NCBI GenBank assembly: GCA_015847255.1
Contig: JADLZK010000384.1
Coordinates: 62,001-126,000, forward strand
Direction: 5' to 3'
DNA: 64,000 nucleotides
From: Hyparrhenia diplandra
Lineage: Eukaryota; Streptophyta; Magnoliopsida; Poales; Poaceae
Under the pieces are notes generated by a model, which did no database searches, was not told the DNA's origin, and saw nothing but the letters and a program-made list of their open reading frames with translations. This document shows, piece by piece, positions 12,231 to 22,738 of the stretch (its first letter is position 1; every line of letters starts with the position of its first letter). The position numbers were made by a program, and so were the translations under genes.

Positions 12231-13424
12231 CTATGGCTCAATGTCAACGCCGAAAAGCCGTAGTCTGCCCGCCACGGGCGATCTAGCTGCAGGCTGTAGG
12301 GTCCTCTCCACCGCCGGCTCCGGCTCCGCTGCTGGCGGCGCTGACACAAGCGACGCCGCGTCCGGTTTGACCGCCAGCGCCAGCGTGACCCGCGCGGCGG
12401 ATCCGGCGGCGGGCGGTGCAAGCAGGGGCTGATCGAGCACGGCGACGACAGCGCGCGGCTTCTTCTTGGGCACGATCGGCGCGCCGGTCCAGTGCTTCCG
12501 CTTGTGTCCGCCGAGCTGCACACCCGTGGCGAACTCCGCGCCGCAGTCGCCGCACACGTGCACACGCTCCCGCCGCTTATTGGCGTCGTCGTCTCGGCCG
12601 CCCGCGACGGCGACGGCGAGCTTCAGCTCCCTCTCCCTGTGCTTGTGCCCGACGCTGTGGCCGCCCAGCCCCTGGTGCGTCGCGAACCACTTGCCGCACT
12701 TTGGGCACGTGTACCCGTCCGGGTTCTGCCGGCACGCGGCAGTCCCCTGCCACGGCGGCGGCGGCGGCGGCGCGAGGGGCTGGTGGTGGATGGCGGCTTC
12801 GTCGTACGGGCTGGGCCGCCTGGTACTGGCAGCTCCTCCTGCTCGTGCCACCACTTTGTCAACGGCGCCATCGTGTAGCGAGTGCGCGCTGCTGCTGCTC
12901 TGGCCGGAAAGATTGGTTCCGGCTCCGGACGCCGTGGGCACAGATGACGACGACGACGACGGCATAATACTGGGCGGAGCGAACGCCAATGGCACCGGCT
13001 GCAGAGCAGGCTTGGGCGCCGCCGCGGTCACAACGGCCGTCATCGACTGGTGGTCCGGCTCAGCTCTCGGAGATACAGACATGCCGGTGGTCCCTGTCCC
13101 CAACCCCGATCGTCCTCGCTTGCCGGTGCCGCCCCACCCCGCCGTGACAGAGTACGGGCTGACATGTCCGCCGTTGCTCACCGGGATGACCATGGAGGTG
13201 GCGCCTTTGCAGCCGCTGTCGACCTCGTCGTTGCACTCGGTCGGGGAGTGGCGGTTGTAGTACTCCTCGGTATCGGTTGTAGTACTTGGTACCAGCGGCT
13301 CGTCGTCGTCGTCGTCATCCAGATCACCGTCGTCCCTCCGCCACCGACGCCGCCACTGGTCTTCAGTAGCGGGCGCTGCCATTGACCGACCACGGGTCGC
13401 ACGGTGCCAGTTGATCGTGGACAC
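12231..13424 (-). CDS. C2H2 zinc-finger protein with two fingers and an RLFGV repressor-type motif
   Basis: This is a single intact open frame of 397 codons, probably a nuclear transcription regulator. Finger 1 has C240, C243, H256 and H260 with the core QGLGGH; finger 2 has C291, C294, H307 and H311 with VQLGGHKRKH. QxLGGH-type cores are characteristic of plant C2H2 factors. The N-terminal third has a basic RRRWRR block followed by an Asp run (about residues 31-41). Middle parts are Ser/Ala/Pro-rich, with a Pro run near 219-224. The protein ends GRLRLFGVDIEP. The (R/K)LFGV core is known as a transcriptional repression motif in plant B3 and HSF-B proteins, so a repressor role is inferred. The first Met was chosen; Met15 is an alternative. 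Unlike its F-box neighbours the frame is unbroken. A TATA-like sequence lies near 13791-13800. Confidence 0.88.
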   Translation of the reverse strand: MSTINWHRATRGRSMAAPATEDQWRRRWRRDDGDLDDDDDDEPLVPSTTTDTEEYYNRHSPTECNDEVDSGCKGATSMVIPVSNGGHVSPYSVTAGWGGTGKRGRSGLGTGTTGMSVSPRAEPDHQSMTAVVTAAAPKPALQPVPLAFAPPSIMPSSSSSSVPTASGAGTNLSGQSSSSAHSLHDGAVDKVVARAGGAASTRRPSPYDEAAIHHQPLAPPPPPPWQGTAACRQNPDGYTCPKCGKWFATHQGLGGHSVGHKHRERELKLAVAVAGGRDDDANKRRERVHVCGDCGAEFATGVQLGGHKRKHWTGAPIVPKKKPRAVVAVLDQPLLAPPAAGSAARVTLALAVKPDAASLVSAPPAAEPEPAVERTLQPAARSPVAGRLRLFGVDIEP

Positions 13425-13787
13425 CCACAGCCCTCGGTGGCGGCTGGCGCGCGATCGACCTTTTTTTTTTAGTTGGGACGAGCGAGTTTGCTGCTTCGTT
13501 CACTTCCCCTGATCGACCGTGTGAGGTACGCTACGAGGTTTTTTATTCGTGGCCGTCGCCGGCTCCGGCGCGTCGGCGGCAAGGACTCGGAGTACGAGGC
13601 CGATACGAATAGGACGATGAAGGCCAACCCTGCGTGTCACACAACTGCCGTAATATTGAACGGCGGTCCGGCCCGTGGCGGAGCCGGAGTCGGACAGCCG
13701 CATCACGCAGCCGCAGCCATGACCATGACTCGAAGCCGCTGTCCTGTGTGTGAATACGTGTAGAATATTTGCAAAAACGCATATACG

Positions 13788-13801
13788 AACCTTTATATAT
13801 C
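13788..13801 (-). promoter_or_regulatory. Possible TATA box of the zinc-finger gene
   Basis: On the minus strand this reads ATATATAAAGG, about 370 bp upstream of the zinc-finger start codon. A leader this long would be needed. The call rests on sequence match alone. Confidence 0.3.
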
Positions 13802-14294
13802 TCAGGCTAAAGGCAAACAATTAAGCTCCGTTCCTATGATACAGAGTTAAGCACTGTAAAATCCGCTGCGAACGAATGTAGTGGCCATTATTTAGTACTT
13901 TGTTTTACGGACTTGCAATGAGAAAGAGAGAAACACGGCTCAGCTTTACAGGTTTATTTCTCTTCAATATTGCCGGTTGTTTACTTGCCTTCAAGAACTT
14001 TCAGTCTTTTGGATGGTGCTGTATCTGCATTGGTGGATCCATGAACCAATATGGTAAGTAGGACCCTGAATTGCTTCCGGTGCATCTGATACTACATTAT
14101 GGATATCATGCTTGCAATGCACACTTATATTCCTAACATATGAGAAACTGAGCAAATCAATGTAGAAGAGTCATCAACCTGATTACACTGCATCTAAAAT
14201 CTGAGTCATAAATTTATAAAAACAAATGCATACAACACCAGATGGCTCTCTGAATCCTAGTTAAAACAAGACGTGTGACCTGAAGATGCAGCTG

Positions 14295-15110
14295 TGTTGA
14301 CACCCAAAAACTTGATCTAAGACATAGTAAAATTCCCGACTTGGTTCTATGAAGGGCTAAAACATAGTAAAATTCCAGGCTTCTCGGAAGTGGCGGACCG
14401 TCCATCGGTCATTCTTCGGCGTTCGGTCAAGGCGTCCGGTCATCAGCGCGTGTGATGCGATTTCAGAGCTCTCTGGAATCGACCGGACGCTAGTGACCGG
14501 CGCGTCGGTCGGTCGCGGGCGTCCGGTCGAAGAGTCCGGTCGGCCGGGCGTTTTTGCGCATTTCAGAGCGTTGTGGAACCGACCGACGCTGCTGACGGTG
14601 CGTCCGGTCAAGACCGACCCAGCGTCCGGTCAGCCCGACGCGGGCTGTGTCCGTACTAGATCCAAACCGATCGTTTCCTAATCGTGTTTAGGTCGGTTTC
14701 TGGTGATTGAAAACGTCCAAGGATGGTTTTCTAAAAGGATAAGACCACCCTCCTCTATATAATAAAAATGTTCATGGCGATTTGATCCCATCTACATCCA
14801 ATCGACAAATACATCTACTACCGTCTTGCTTTTAGGTCAACCTCTCTACCCTGCTGTTCGTCGACGTTCTCCGCAAACCTCGCCCGGCGCCCTAGGCGGC
14901 CTTGCTGGTCCTAGGGAAACCCCTCGCGGCGTCTTCCCGACGGATCTTCCCGAAGGTGTGTTCGGAGGTTCTTCCAGCCGCCATCGAGCTCTACATCGGC
15001 CCTAGACGATCACGCCACGGTGCTCGCTGCTCTAAGGTTGTTTACAACCTTCGTGGATGTCCAAGGCCCTCCTAGTGTGCTTGGCGTGGAACCCTAGTTT
15101 CGCGTCAACA
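14295..15110. mobile_element. Solo LTR of an LTR retrotransposon
   Basis: The 816-bp segment begins TGTTGACAC and ends GCGTCAACA (TG...CA, inverted termini) and is flanked by a perfect 5-bp duplication AGCTG (14290-14294 and 15111-15115). No internal domain or second LTR adjoins it, so it is a solo LTR left by recombination. The 14395-14650 part is packed with direct and inverted CCGGTC/GACCGG motifs. A TATA-like TCTATATAATAAAA near 14752 suggests that the LTR promoter reads on the plus strand. The family was not identified. Confidence 0.88.
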
Positions 15111-15997
15111 AGCTGCAAATTACAACATCTCAATGCAACTTATATAACATAATGAACTAACATAATGCAACTTATATCACTTCATGAAGCTTAGTTTTTA
15201 GTCATGTGCTGAAAATTCATTGAGCAAACCATTAATGACTAACATAACGAGTAGTGTAGTAGTTTCCCACCGAAACTTGCCAAAGAGAAAACAGAGAACT
15301 AGAAACTAGATGACATCCACTCTACAAGATGGTGGACATGTTGAGCTGCTTGATATGAAACAAAATGATAGAAATGAATCAGCAGTACAGCACCGCGCAA
15401 TGATGCAATCAATTCAGCGAGAAGAGTTGATTACTTAACCATGACAGAACCGAAAACAAAGCACCTAAATCATGAGCGTGTAGCCATATTTTCTTAATAA
15501 AATGTCAAGACATCTGACATTGCAACTTGACAACTTTGGATATGAGAAACCAACACTGAATGTCATATACAAATCAAGTTTTTTCAGAAAGGGAAATGAC
15601 AGAGCGTTGTTAAAACATTGATTGGCTTTCAAATATAAGCTGCACTGGAAGCGATCTTTTATCTAAAACAGAAATGGCGACATCGAGTATACATAATTTT
15701 TGTTCCATGCTGCTGGTTCAATAATTAACCAAAAAGGTACTGAAAGATGGCTAACATATTAAACTGAAGTACAAAATTTCAGACGTTACGATAATAGGAC
15801 TAGCTAGTTGACAAGACAACCAGAATTGACCATAATGTTTAGCACAATACCAGTATTCATCTTAAAATTCTCAACAGAAAACACAAAAGACTTGAGTTTA
15901 GTATCATTTGCTCGATAAGAGGCCAACAGCACCATGTTTCAAGATGGTGGCTTTGTCCATTTTTATAACATACTACTGTTGAGCAGCAGACTAGAGA
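15111..15997. other. 3' flank of locus C, no gene supported
   Basis: AT-rich sequence similar to the flanks downstream of loci A and B (for example near 8400-8560). The part from about 15700 is repeated at 16861 onward. No coding region is seen. Confidence 0.5.
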
Positions 15998-18773
15998 TCA
16001 TTGGAGTGATTTACTTAGTGATAACAATGTGCCACGATCTTCAAAAGGTACAACAAACAAAGTCATGAGTTAATGACCAACTGTTGAAATCAGTATTTAC
16101 AATTGGGTTAGCTACGAACTATAATAATTCCAAAGGTAGCAAGAGTGAGCTTGAGATTTAAGTTTCAGACATGGCAGAAAATAATAATAACTTTTAAAGA
16201 AAAAACAAGGTTGATAATACTAGATAAGCAAGTTTATTTGCATATTTAGCTATCCCACCACCACATAGTCTAGGCAAATCAGATTTCAGAATAAAACTAA
16301 GTTTGATTTTACAATGCAATATAATATGTTTGGTTTGATCAATTCAGTACACTCAAAATTTGCATTTGGTTAATTGTTCACCTATCACGAATCACAGTAC
16401 TACTAATTTTTTTCAAAAAACAGAACCAGTACAAATACAACAAACCAAACATAAGGAAGGTATAAAGAAATTTCAAGACAATATTTTAAGCAAGGGCCAG
16501 CATATGATACCAGGAGTGTAGAAGCTCATGTAAGGTAAGACGCTAAAGTAGATCCAAAAGATTCATCGACTTTTCTCACCCGTCCTGACTTGAGATGGAT
16601 CAATTGAACAAGCCAACAGATGTGCGCACAAAGATGATATCTAAACCCTCTGCAAAAAACCAACCATTTTCTACTTGAATGTGACGACATGGGCCATGGA
16701 CATCAATGCCTTCAGTTCTATGACCCTGAACTTTACCCATCCTACATCATTTTTTCTGAGGATTCACCTTCGTTAAACCACAGATAAAGCTTTCAAATCT
16801 TAATGCTGGCCAGCCCCATGGAACTAAATCATCCATTGCCATTAAAGATGGCATAATTTTGTTCTATGCTGCTGGTTCAATAATTAACCAAAAGGTACTG
16901 AAAAATGGCTAACATATTAAACTGAAGCCCGGCCAGACAATTATTTACGGGCTAGTTGACAACCCCGCCAGAATTGACCATACGGGCCAGCAAAATACCA
17001 CTATTCATCTTAAAAATCTCAACTGAAAACGGCCCGATTGATAGTAGCAGCCCAATAAGACGCCAACGGTGGTGGCAAGATGGTGCTTTGTTTTTTGCAA
17101 AAATTACATGAAACAACTCTTCACAGGCCTGTTAAAGAGTATGTCGGCCCATCAGCCACAGCCCAATATGAAGGTTCATCACTGAGTTCATCACCAACTG
17201 TTGCCATCCGATAGACTATTATTTTGCTAAAAAAGAAGTTCGATACTCTTCTCCACCGGTCATGGGGATTGTCACACACACGCATCTCGCGAGACATGGA
17301 AGAACATAACTCCACTTTGTGAAGGGAAAAAACCCAGCAACCCAGCGCCGCCGTTGCTAATACTACTACCGATAAACAAGTTTCTCCAGCCTGCTTTAGC
17401 TATCGTCATTCTGGTCCACCACATAGCCATCTCCTCCTCCAAATGCCAGAAGTAAAACGCGCATTTGATTTTACTCGCAATAGCTGCGCCAACGATTCGT
17501 TACACTCAAAATTTGCATTTGCCTAATTGTTCATCTATTACGAACCACAGTACTACTAATTTTCACAAAAACAGAACCAGTACAAAAGAACCAAACATAA
17601 GGAAGGTATAAAGAAATTTCAAGACAATAAATAATGGGGCAGGGCCAGCATATGATACCAGCGGTGTAGAAGCTCATGTAAGGTAAGACGCTAAAGTAGC
17701 GCCCAGATTCATCGACTTTTCTCACCCGTCCTGACTTGGATGGATTGTGAACAAGCCAACAGATGTGGGCACGCCCGATGTTGATATCTAAACCCTCTGC
17801 AAAACCGGGCCATGGGCCGAGGGCGTGACGACGCTGGTAGGTGGACATCAATGCCTTCAGTTCTATGACCCTGAACTTTACCCATCCAGCAGCTCTCTGA
17901 GGATTCACTTTCGTTGACCACAGGGCGGGCCTTGGAATTCGGCCGGCCCCCAAGGAACCATCTATGATTGCCATTAAGGTAACAATGCCACCGTACGTCC
18001 GTGGTGGTGGCTTCATCACAGATAATGAATTCTTGCTCCAGTCATACCTAAGGATACCAGGCTTACCAGCAGAGCGTGCAATTGTGAAGAAGATTTCACC
18101 TTCGATGAGGGCGCCGCGCCTAGGCTCGACGTAGAAATCACGGTCATTGTCAAGTGAAACCGGCTCGCTCCACGCGCGCGTCTCAGAGGAGTACACGCTC
18201 GCCCACATGAAGTCCATCGTGGCGTCGTTGCCCACGAAGGCCACGCGGAAGTGGCCGACGTGGCAGTCGAGGTGGTTGCAACCGTCGTCGGCGCGGAACA
18301 CCGCAGCGGAGAAGGCCATCCAGTCGATGTCCGGCTCGGGCAGGACGCGGCGGTGGCCCGTGACGGGGTTCCAGCAGAGGAAGTGATCCGTGCTCTGCAT
18401 CTTGTCGTCTTCCAGTTCCAGCATGTGGATGAGGACGCGGCCGTGGCGGCAGTCGAGTTGGCGCGTGAGGCGGCGGCCATCGGAGTCGGACCCTGGGCGG
18501 GGGAAGTCGGGCATCGACGTGGTGGAGGCGAAGCGGGGGAGCCGGCCCAGCCGGGCATCCGTCGAGGACATGGAGACTGTGGAGGAGGCCGAGGAGCGGA
18601 GGGGCTCCGTGGAACGCACGGTACAGGCGGAGGAAGCCTGGGTCGCAGATGATGCGGAGCCACGACTTGCAGATGAGGGCGGCGCGGAAGAGATGCTCGG
18701 GCTCGTCGGGCGGAAGGCGGAGGAGTATCGCGGCGATGACGTCGTTGATCAGCTCTCGCAGCGGCGGCGGCAT
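15998..18773 (-). CDS. F-box protein, locus C, two exons (one frameshift)
   Basis: This is an F-box adaptor of the A/B/C subfamily. The start at 18773 gives MPPPLRELINDVIAAILLRL; the F-box spans about residues 6-55. Near 18555 the frame shifts by +1 (or -2). The rest (FASTTSMPDFP, QLDCRHGRVLIH, WNPVTGHRRVLPEPDIDW, EIFFTIARSAG, SVLPYMSFYTAG) reads in the second frame. Exon 1 runs 17659-18773 with a GTATCAT donor. Exon 2 (15998-16038) follows TTTTGAAG and reads DRGTLLSLSKSLQ-stop. The C-terminal part is less well conserved (for example ALGPWPGFAEGLDI), and the intron contains a second degraded copy of the exon 1 end (16505-16855). The locus is probably non-functional unless the frameshift is a sequence error. 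Confidence 0.68.
16505..16855 (-). pseudogene. Degraded duplicate of the 3' part of locus C exon 1
   Basis: On the minus strand this copies the last 115 or so codons of locus C exon 1, including the YMSFYTPG end and a GTATCAT donor-like site, but with several indels and stops. It belongs to a direct duplication with an offset of about 1.15 kb: 15700-16860 matches 16861-18000. The 16348-16560 and 17503-17710 parts are nearly identical. Confidence 0.75.
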
Positions 18774-19210
18774 GGTGCGGGCGTGGTTGCCGGCCGACCG
18801 GCTGGCGGCGGAGGCGAGGGGTGGGTGGAATTTGGTTGGGTCCAGCCGAACAGGGGAATGGGTTTTTTCCTTTTTTTTTTATATAACTCTTGCGGAGAAG
18901 AAAAGTGAAGGAGGGCCAAACAGACATTTCATTCAGGCTGCCAGAATTTGGTAAAGATTTCCGTTTCGTTTTTTTTCCTTTTCCTATCTTTCCCATTGTC
19001 TGAAATAAAATGACACTCGTAAAAGCGTGCTAGGAAAATAAAACAATTTCATTATAATTATTGTAATTGTTACCAAATGTGTCATACTCTCAAAATTTGG
19101 AAAATAAAATACTTTTAATATGTCGTACTCTCTTGGTTCAACATTTCCCTATGGGCCTATTTAGCACAGATCAGCCTCACTGCTTTAAAAGTGAAGTTGT
19201 TTTAGAGCTT
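18774..19210. other. Intergenic stretch upstream of locus C, no gene supported
   Basis: AT-rich sequence with short homopolymer runs. It ends at the left copy of a direct repeat that bounds the retroposed segment described next. Confidence 0.4.
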
Positions 19211-21519
19211 GTTTTTTTTTTTTTACAACAAACTCTTTTATATTATATTATCACAACAGTGCGGATTACAGAAGGGTCACAAGAAGACCCAGATACATTG
19301 AAGTCCTGGAACTGCAAAGAAAGGCAACCTTGTCCATGGTGACAAGATTCTGACGAAGAAACCACCCGGAGGGTCGCAGGGCCGAGGACGATGCACCCGG
19401 CGGAAGGACCGTGCAAAGCATCAGTTGAAGATGGGCTGGTCGAGCCGACTAAGAAAGTGCACACCGATGACCAATTGATATGGTTGGAGTCGCCGTCGGC
19501 GATTGAAGATGTGGCTCGGACCAGGATCCCAAGGGGAGGCGGCACCGGGTCGATGGAGCACCGGGAGAAGGGCCACCATACTGCAGTACTGAGCACTAGA
19601 ACCATAGACTGTTGTGGAGAAGAAGCATAAAAGAAAAGAAAGCTAAAAAAGAAGAGAAAAGAAGATGAAGCAACGGGAGGCTTAAACGGGAGGCTTCTAT
19701 ACTTAGGGCAGTCCCAATGGTGCATTTATGATGGTTTCTATATGCATTAATTTACCCGCCAACTCATCTTTTTGCTTATGTGGCATGAGATTTAATGAAG
19801 AGAGAGGAGGCTAAAGATAGAAACGATTTCTACATGAGGGAACCACGTCTACGCTAGCAACGAGGCACGTAGAAACTACCAAAACTCCGTTGGGAAGACA
19901 CCGGTCGTTTCCATGGTCTTGAATGCCGATCCCCTGCGCCGCCGATGGCAGTGCGCGCCGTGAGCTCGCCTCCCTCTCCGCGCATCTGCCGCGGTGGTAG
20001 CTAGCCAGTCTCCCGCGCACTCGCCTGCCATACCGTCACCGCCGCTGGCTTGTCTTCCGTCTTCCTTGCGCGCATCTGCTGAATCCCTCCAAGCAGAGCA
20101 GCTGATGCACCACAGGAATGCGACGGCAAGTGGGGTGTATGCTTGGCTGGAGTGCGGAAGATGAGGCACGGGATCGAGCGGTGGCGGATGCGCACGACAG
20201 ATGACCGCTCTCACCCGGCATAGCATAGCAGGGTCTCAGGCTCCACAAAAGAAGCCCACGAGGTGCTCGACGAAATGGCTCCTCGATGCAACAGGGCACA
20301 CGAGGATTGCCCGATGGATTGTTTTATTTGGTTCTGGAAAGTGATTTCGAGACTGAAATATGGGTTGTTTTATGGTGTTATTTGGTTCTGCAAAGTGATT
20401 CAGATCATATGTTTGCCGGCTGTGTTATTTGGATCGGGAAAGTGATAGAACACATGTGGGCTGTAAAAATTGTTGGCACAGTTGATCCATCTGTTTTTGG
20501 TGCTGCATTTAATTTACTCTGTGTATAAATGATGTTATAGAAACCATGGGTTGGGAAGAAGTACTTTTTTTGGTGCGATATCCTATGCTATAGAAACTAC
20601 TAGTTTTTTTTCATTGGGATTGCCCTTAGGTGAGCTGGGAGGACACACGTTTTTGGTCGGAAGGAGGGAGGAAACCAGGAGCCTTGCATGCACGGCACAC
20701 ATCAGCTATGGACCCCACTTTGCAGGGCATGGGGCCCACCATGTGTTGGTCCGTGAAAAACCCCCAAGACGAAGAACGACGGAGACCGAGGAACCACCGT
20801 GACGCCCTGAAGAGGCCGCCGATGCGGTCGGGCGCCACCCGCCAGCCATACATGCTGCCTCATGCTCATCGAACAGATTGAAGACCGCCCCATCGTAGCT
20901 CTAGCTTCATCTGATTCGGGCGCTGCCGCAGGTGTGGTTGCCGTCACCGAGCACCAGCCACGCGCAGCAACCTCCGCCCGATCTTCTCCCCGCTGTGGTG
21001 GGAGCAGACGGCCGCCCAACCAACGCCGCCGGCCTGATCCGCCGCCCGCGCAGAGTTGTTCGTGGAGCCGCCGCAATGATAGAGCGTAAAGCTTGTCGAA
21101 CCCGCATGAGGTGAAGTCGTAGTCGCATCCAGACTCCGAGCTCTTTCGCGGAAGAAGGCGGGCGCCACGCACGGGAGTGGTAGTGAGGTCCACAGGGCGG
21201 GGCGGCGGCGAAGCGACGCTGGCTTGGTGGTGACCGACCGTGGGATTTTTTGGGGCGCCGAGAGGAGAGGCAAAGGCGGGCAGAGGAGGATGAAGAAAAC
21301 GAAATAGAAAAGGAACTTCATATCTCTTATTTGGCTAGGGAATCTTACAAGGAAGAGGGAGAGGGGATGGGGAGACAAAGAGAATCGATCCCCCCTGCCT
21401 CGCCCAGCCGAGCTCGCCGGAGAAGGAGGCAGGGGGGCCGGCGGTGGGTGGAGAGGAGAAGGTCAGGAGTAGCGTAAGGGGAAGCGGCATTTCGCCACAA
21501 GCCACGAAGGGGACTCCTC
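19211..21519 (-). mobile_element. Retroposed segment with poly(A) tail, interrupted by a PIF/Harbinger-like element
   Basis: A poly(T) run at 19211-19224 (poly(A) on the minus strand) directly follows TTTTAGAGCTTG, and the same TTTTAGAGCTTGTTT recurs at about 21521-21535. A target duplication of about 12-15 bp plus an A tail indicates target-primed retrotransposition of a minus-strand transcript. Excluding the nested element, about 1.4 kb remains. It is GC-rich at its 5' end (right), with a frame at 20702-21193 that resembles nothing I recognise. It could be a truncated LINE, a non-autonomous retroposon or a retrocopy of a transcript. Confidence 0.55.
19706..20625. mobile_element. PIF/Harbinger-like non-autonomous DNA transposon
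   Basis: The 920-bp element starts GGGCAGTCCCAATGG and ends CATTGGGATTGCCC (imperfect terminal inverted repeat), with a TTA duplication at 19703-19705 and 20626-20628. A three-base TTA/TAA target is diagnostic of the PIF/Harbinger group. No transposase frame is visible. It is nested in the retroposed segment and so is younger than it. Confidence 0.78.
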
Positions 21520-22738
21520 TTTTAGAGCTTGTTTGGCATATACTTCAACCCACAACTTCATTGTAATTTGTTTTTATCCAAACATCATTCTTCAAAAACA
21601 CGGTGCTTGGCCAACGGGCCACACACGCCTCCCTCACTCTCACAATTTGACCCGCAAAATCTAGAGAAAATCAAAACGTTTCTTCAGATATTCTTTTGGA
21701 AATTTACGGAAGGAGTAAACAAGTTGAGCCAACACAAAGAATACTGACGTAGTATTTTTTTATAGAATGTTGGCTGCCCACGCAAATATGAGCCTAGCGC
21801 CATTATGATTTACTATATTTATTTTTTCTCTTAAATAAAAATGCTCAGCAAAATATATTATATTTTAAAAAAAAAAAAGCAAAAGATACATGAGCTTTAA
21901 CATCTCCGTAATTTCCTTGAAACACTTCAATGAAGCTGATTTTTTCTCAAAACGGTGGTCCTGGGCTAGGGAAAGAGATTATATTTTCCTTGATCCTGGC
22001 TAAGGACGGAGGTTAGGTCCTAGGGTTTAAGCACGTTTTTTCGAGACCGAGGGTTTAAGCACGTTAAAGCCCAAAGGGATGCAGCATGCTGTTGGCTGCG
22101 GTGGAGACAACACGAGTGATACTAACGGCCTGATTTCGTTTCAAAAACTCAATACACAATGTTATTCAGTTTCTTCGCAATGTAACCTTACCAAGCCGTC
22201 GCAGCCGAAGCATAAAGGCTCCAACAAAATTTCAGTTCGACCGCTATGCACAAAAAGCTTCATCACATTTTCAGAGCCAAAAACCACAGTTATAAGTGGC
22301 CTCCTCAAACAAACCAAACAGCAGATCAACACACACAGGGTGAAAAGTGAAATACAACGCAGTTCACAAATCGTGACCTTGACGAAAACAATAGAAACCA
22401 GTTTGCCATCATGGCCTTGTGGGTTAGGAAGCCTTGTCCAAATAGACTTAAACTGATGAATATTAATGATTCAGTAGGAAAGCAGTGCATTCAGTTTGCA
22501 GTGGCCACACCACGCATGGAGTGGGAAATGATTCGTCACTCGTGAGGCATACTGAAAACTTAAACATCCTTGTCTGCATTGATGAACTAAAATCGAGTTT
22601 TTCACTCACTGAAACTTTCTCAAGACTAACCCAAAATGACTGGAAACTAGAAAGCATCAGCGCTGAAAGATGGTAAAATTTGTTGAACTGCTCAACAGAA
22701 AGAAGCATCAGCACTGCATAGTGATGGATCTTAGAGGA
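21520..22738. other. 3' flank of F-box locus D, no gene supported
   Basis: About 21780-22110 resembles 32225-32545 (downstream of locus G) and parts of 60225-61210, so it belongs to the duplicated F-box block. Small frames such as 22079-22456 have no recognisable domain. Confidence 0.5.

Noticed and set aside
12416..13385. Several overlapping frames opposite the zinc-finger gene
   Set aside because: They are shadow frames of a GC-rich gene with no independent similarity; the minus frame has perfect zinc-finger spacing.
19243..19725. 160-codon minus-strand frame
   Set aside because: It lies at the poly(A) end of the retroposed segment, includes poly-Phe from homopolymers and matches no family I know.
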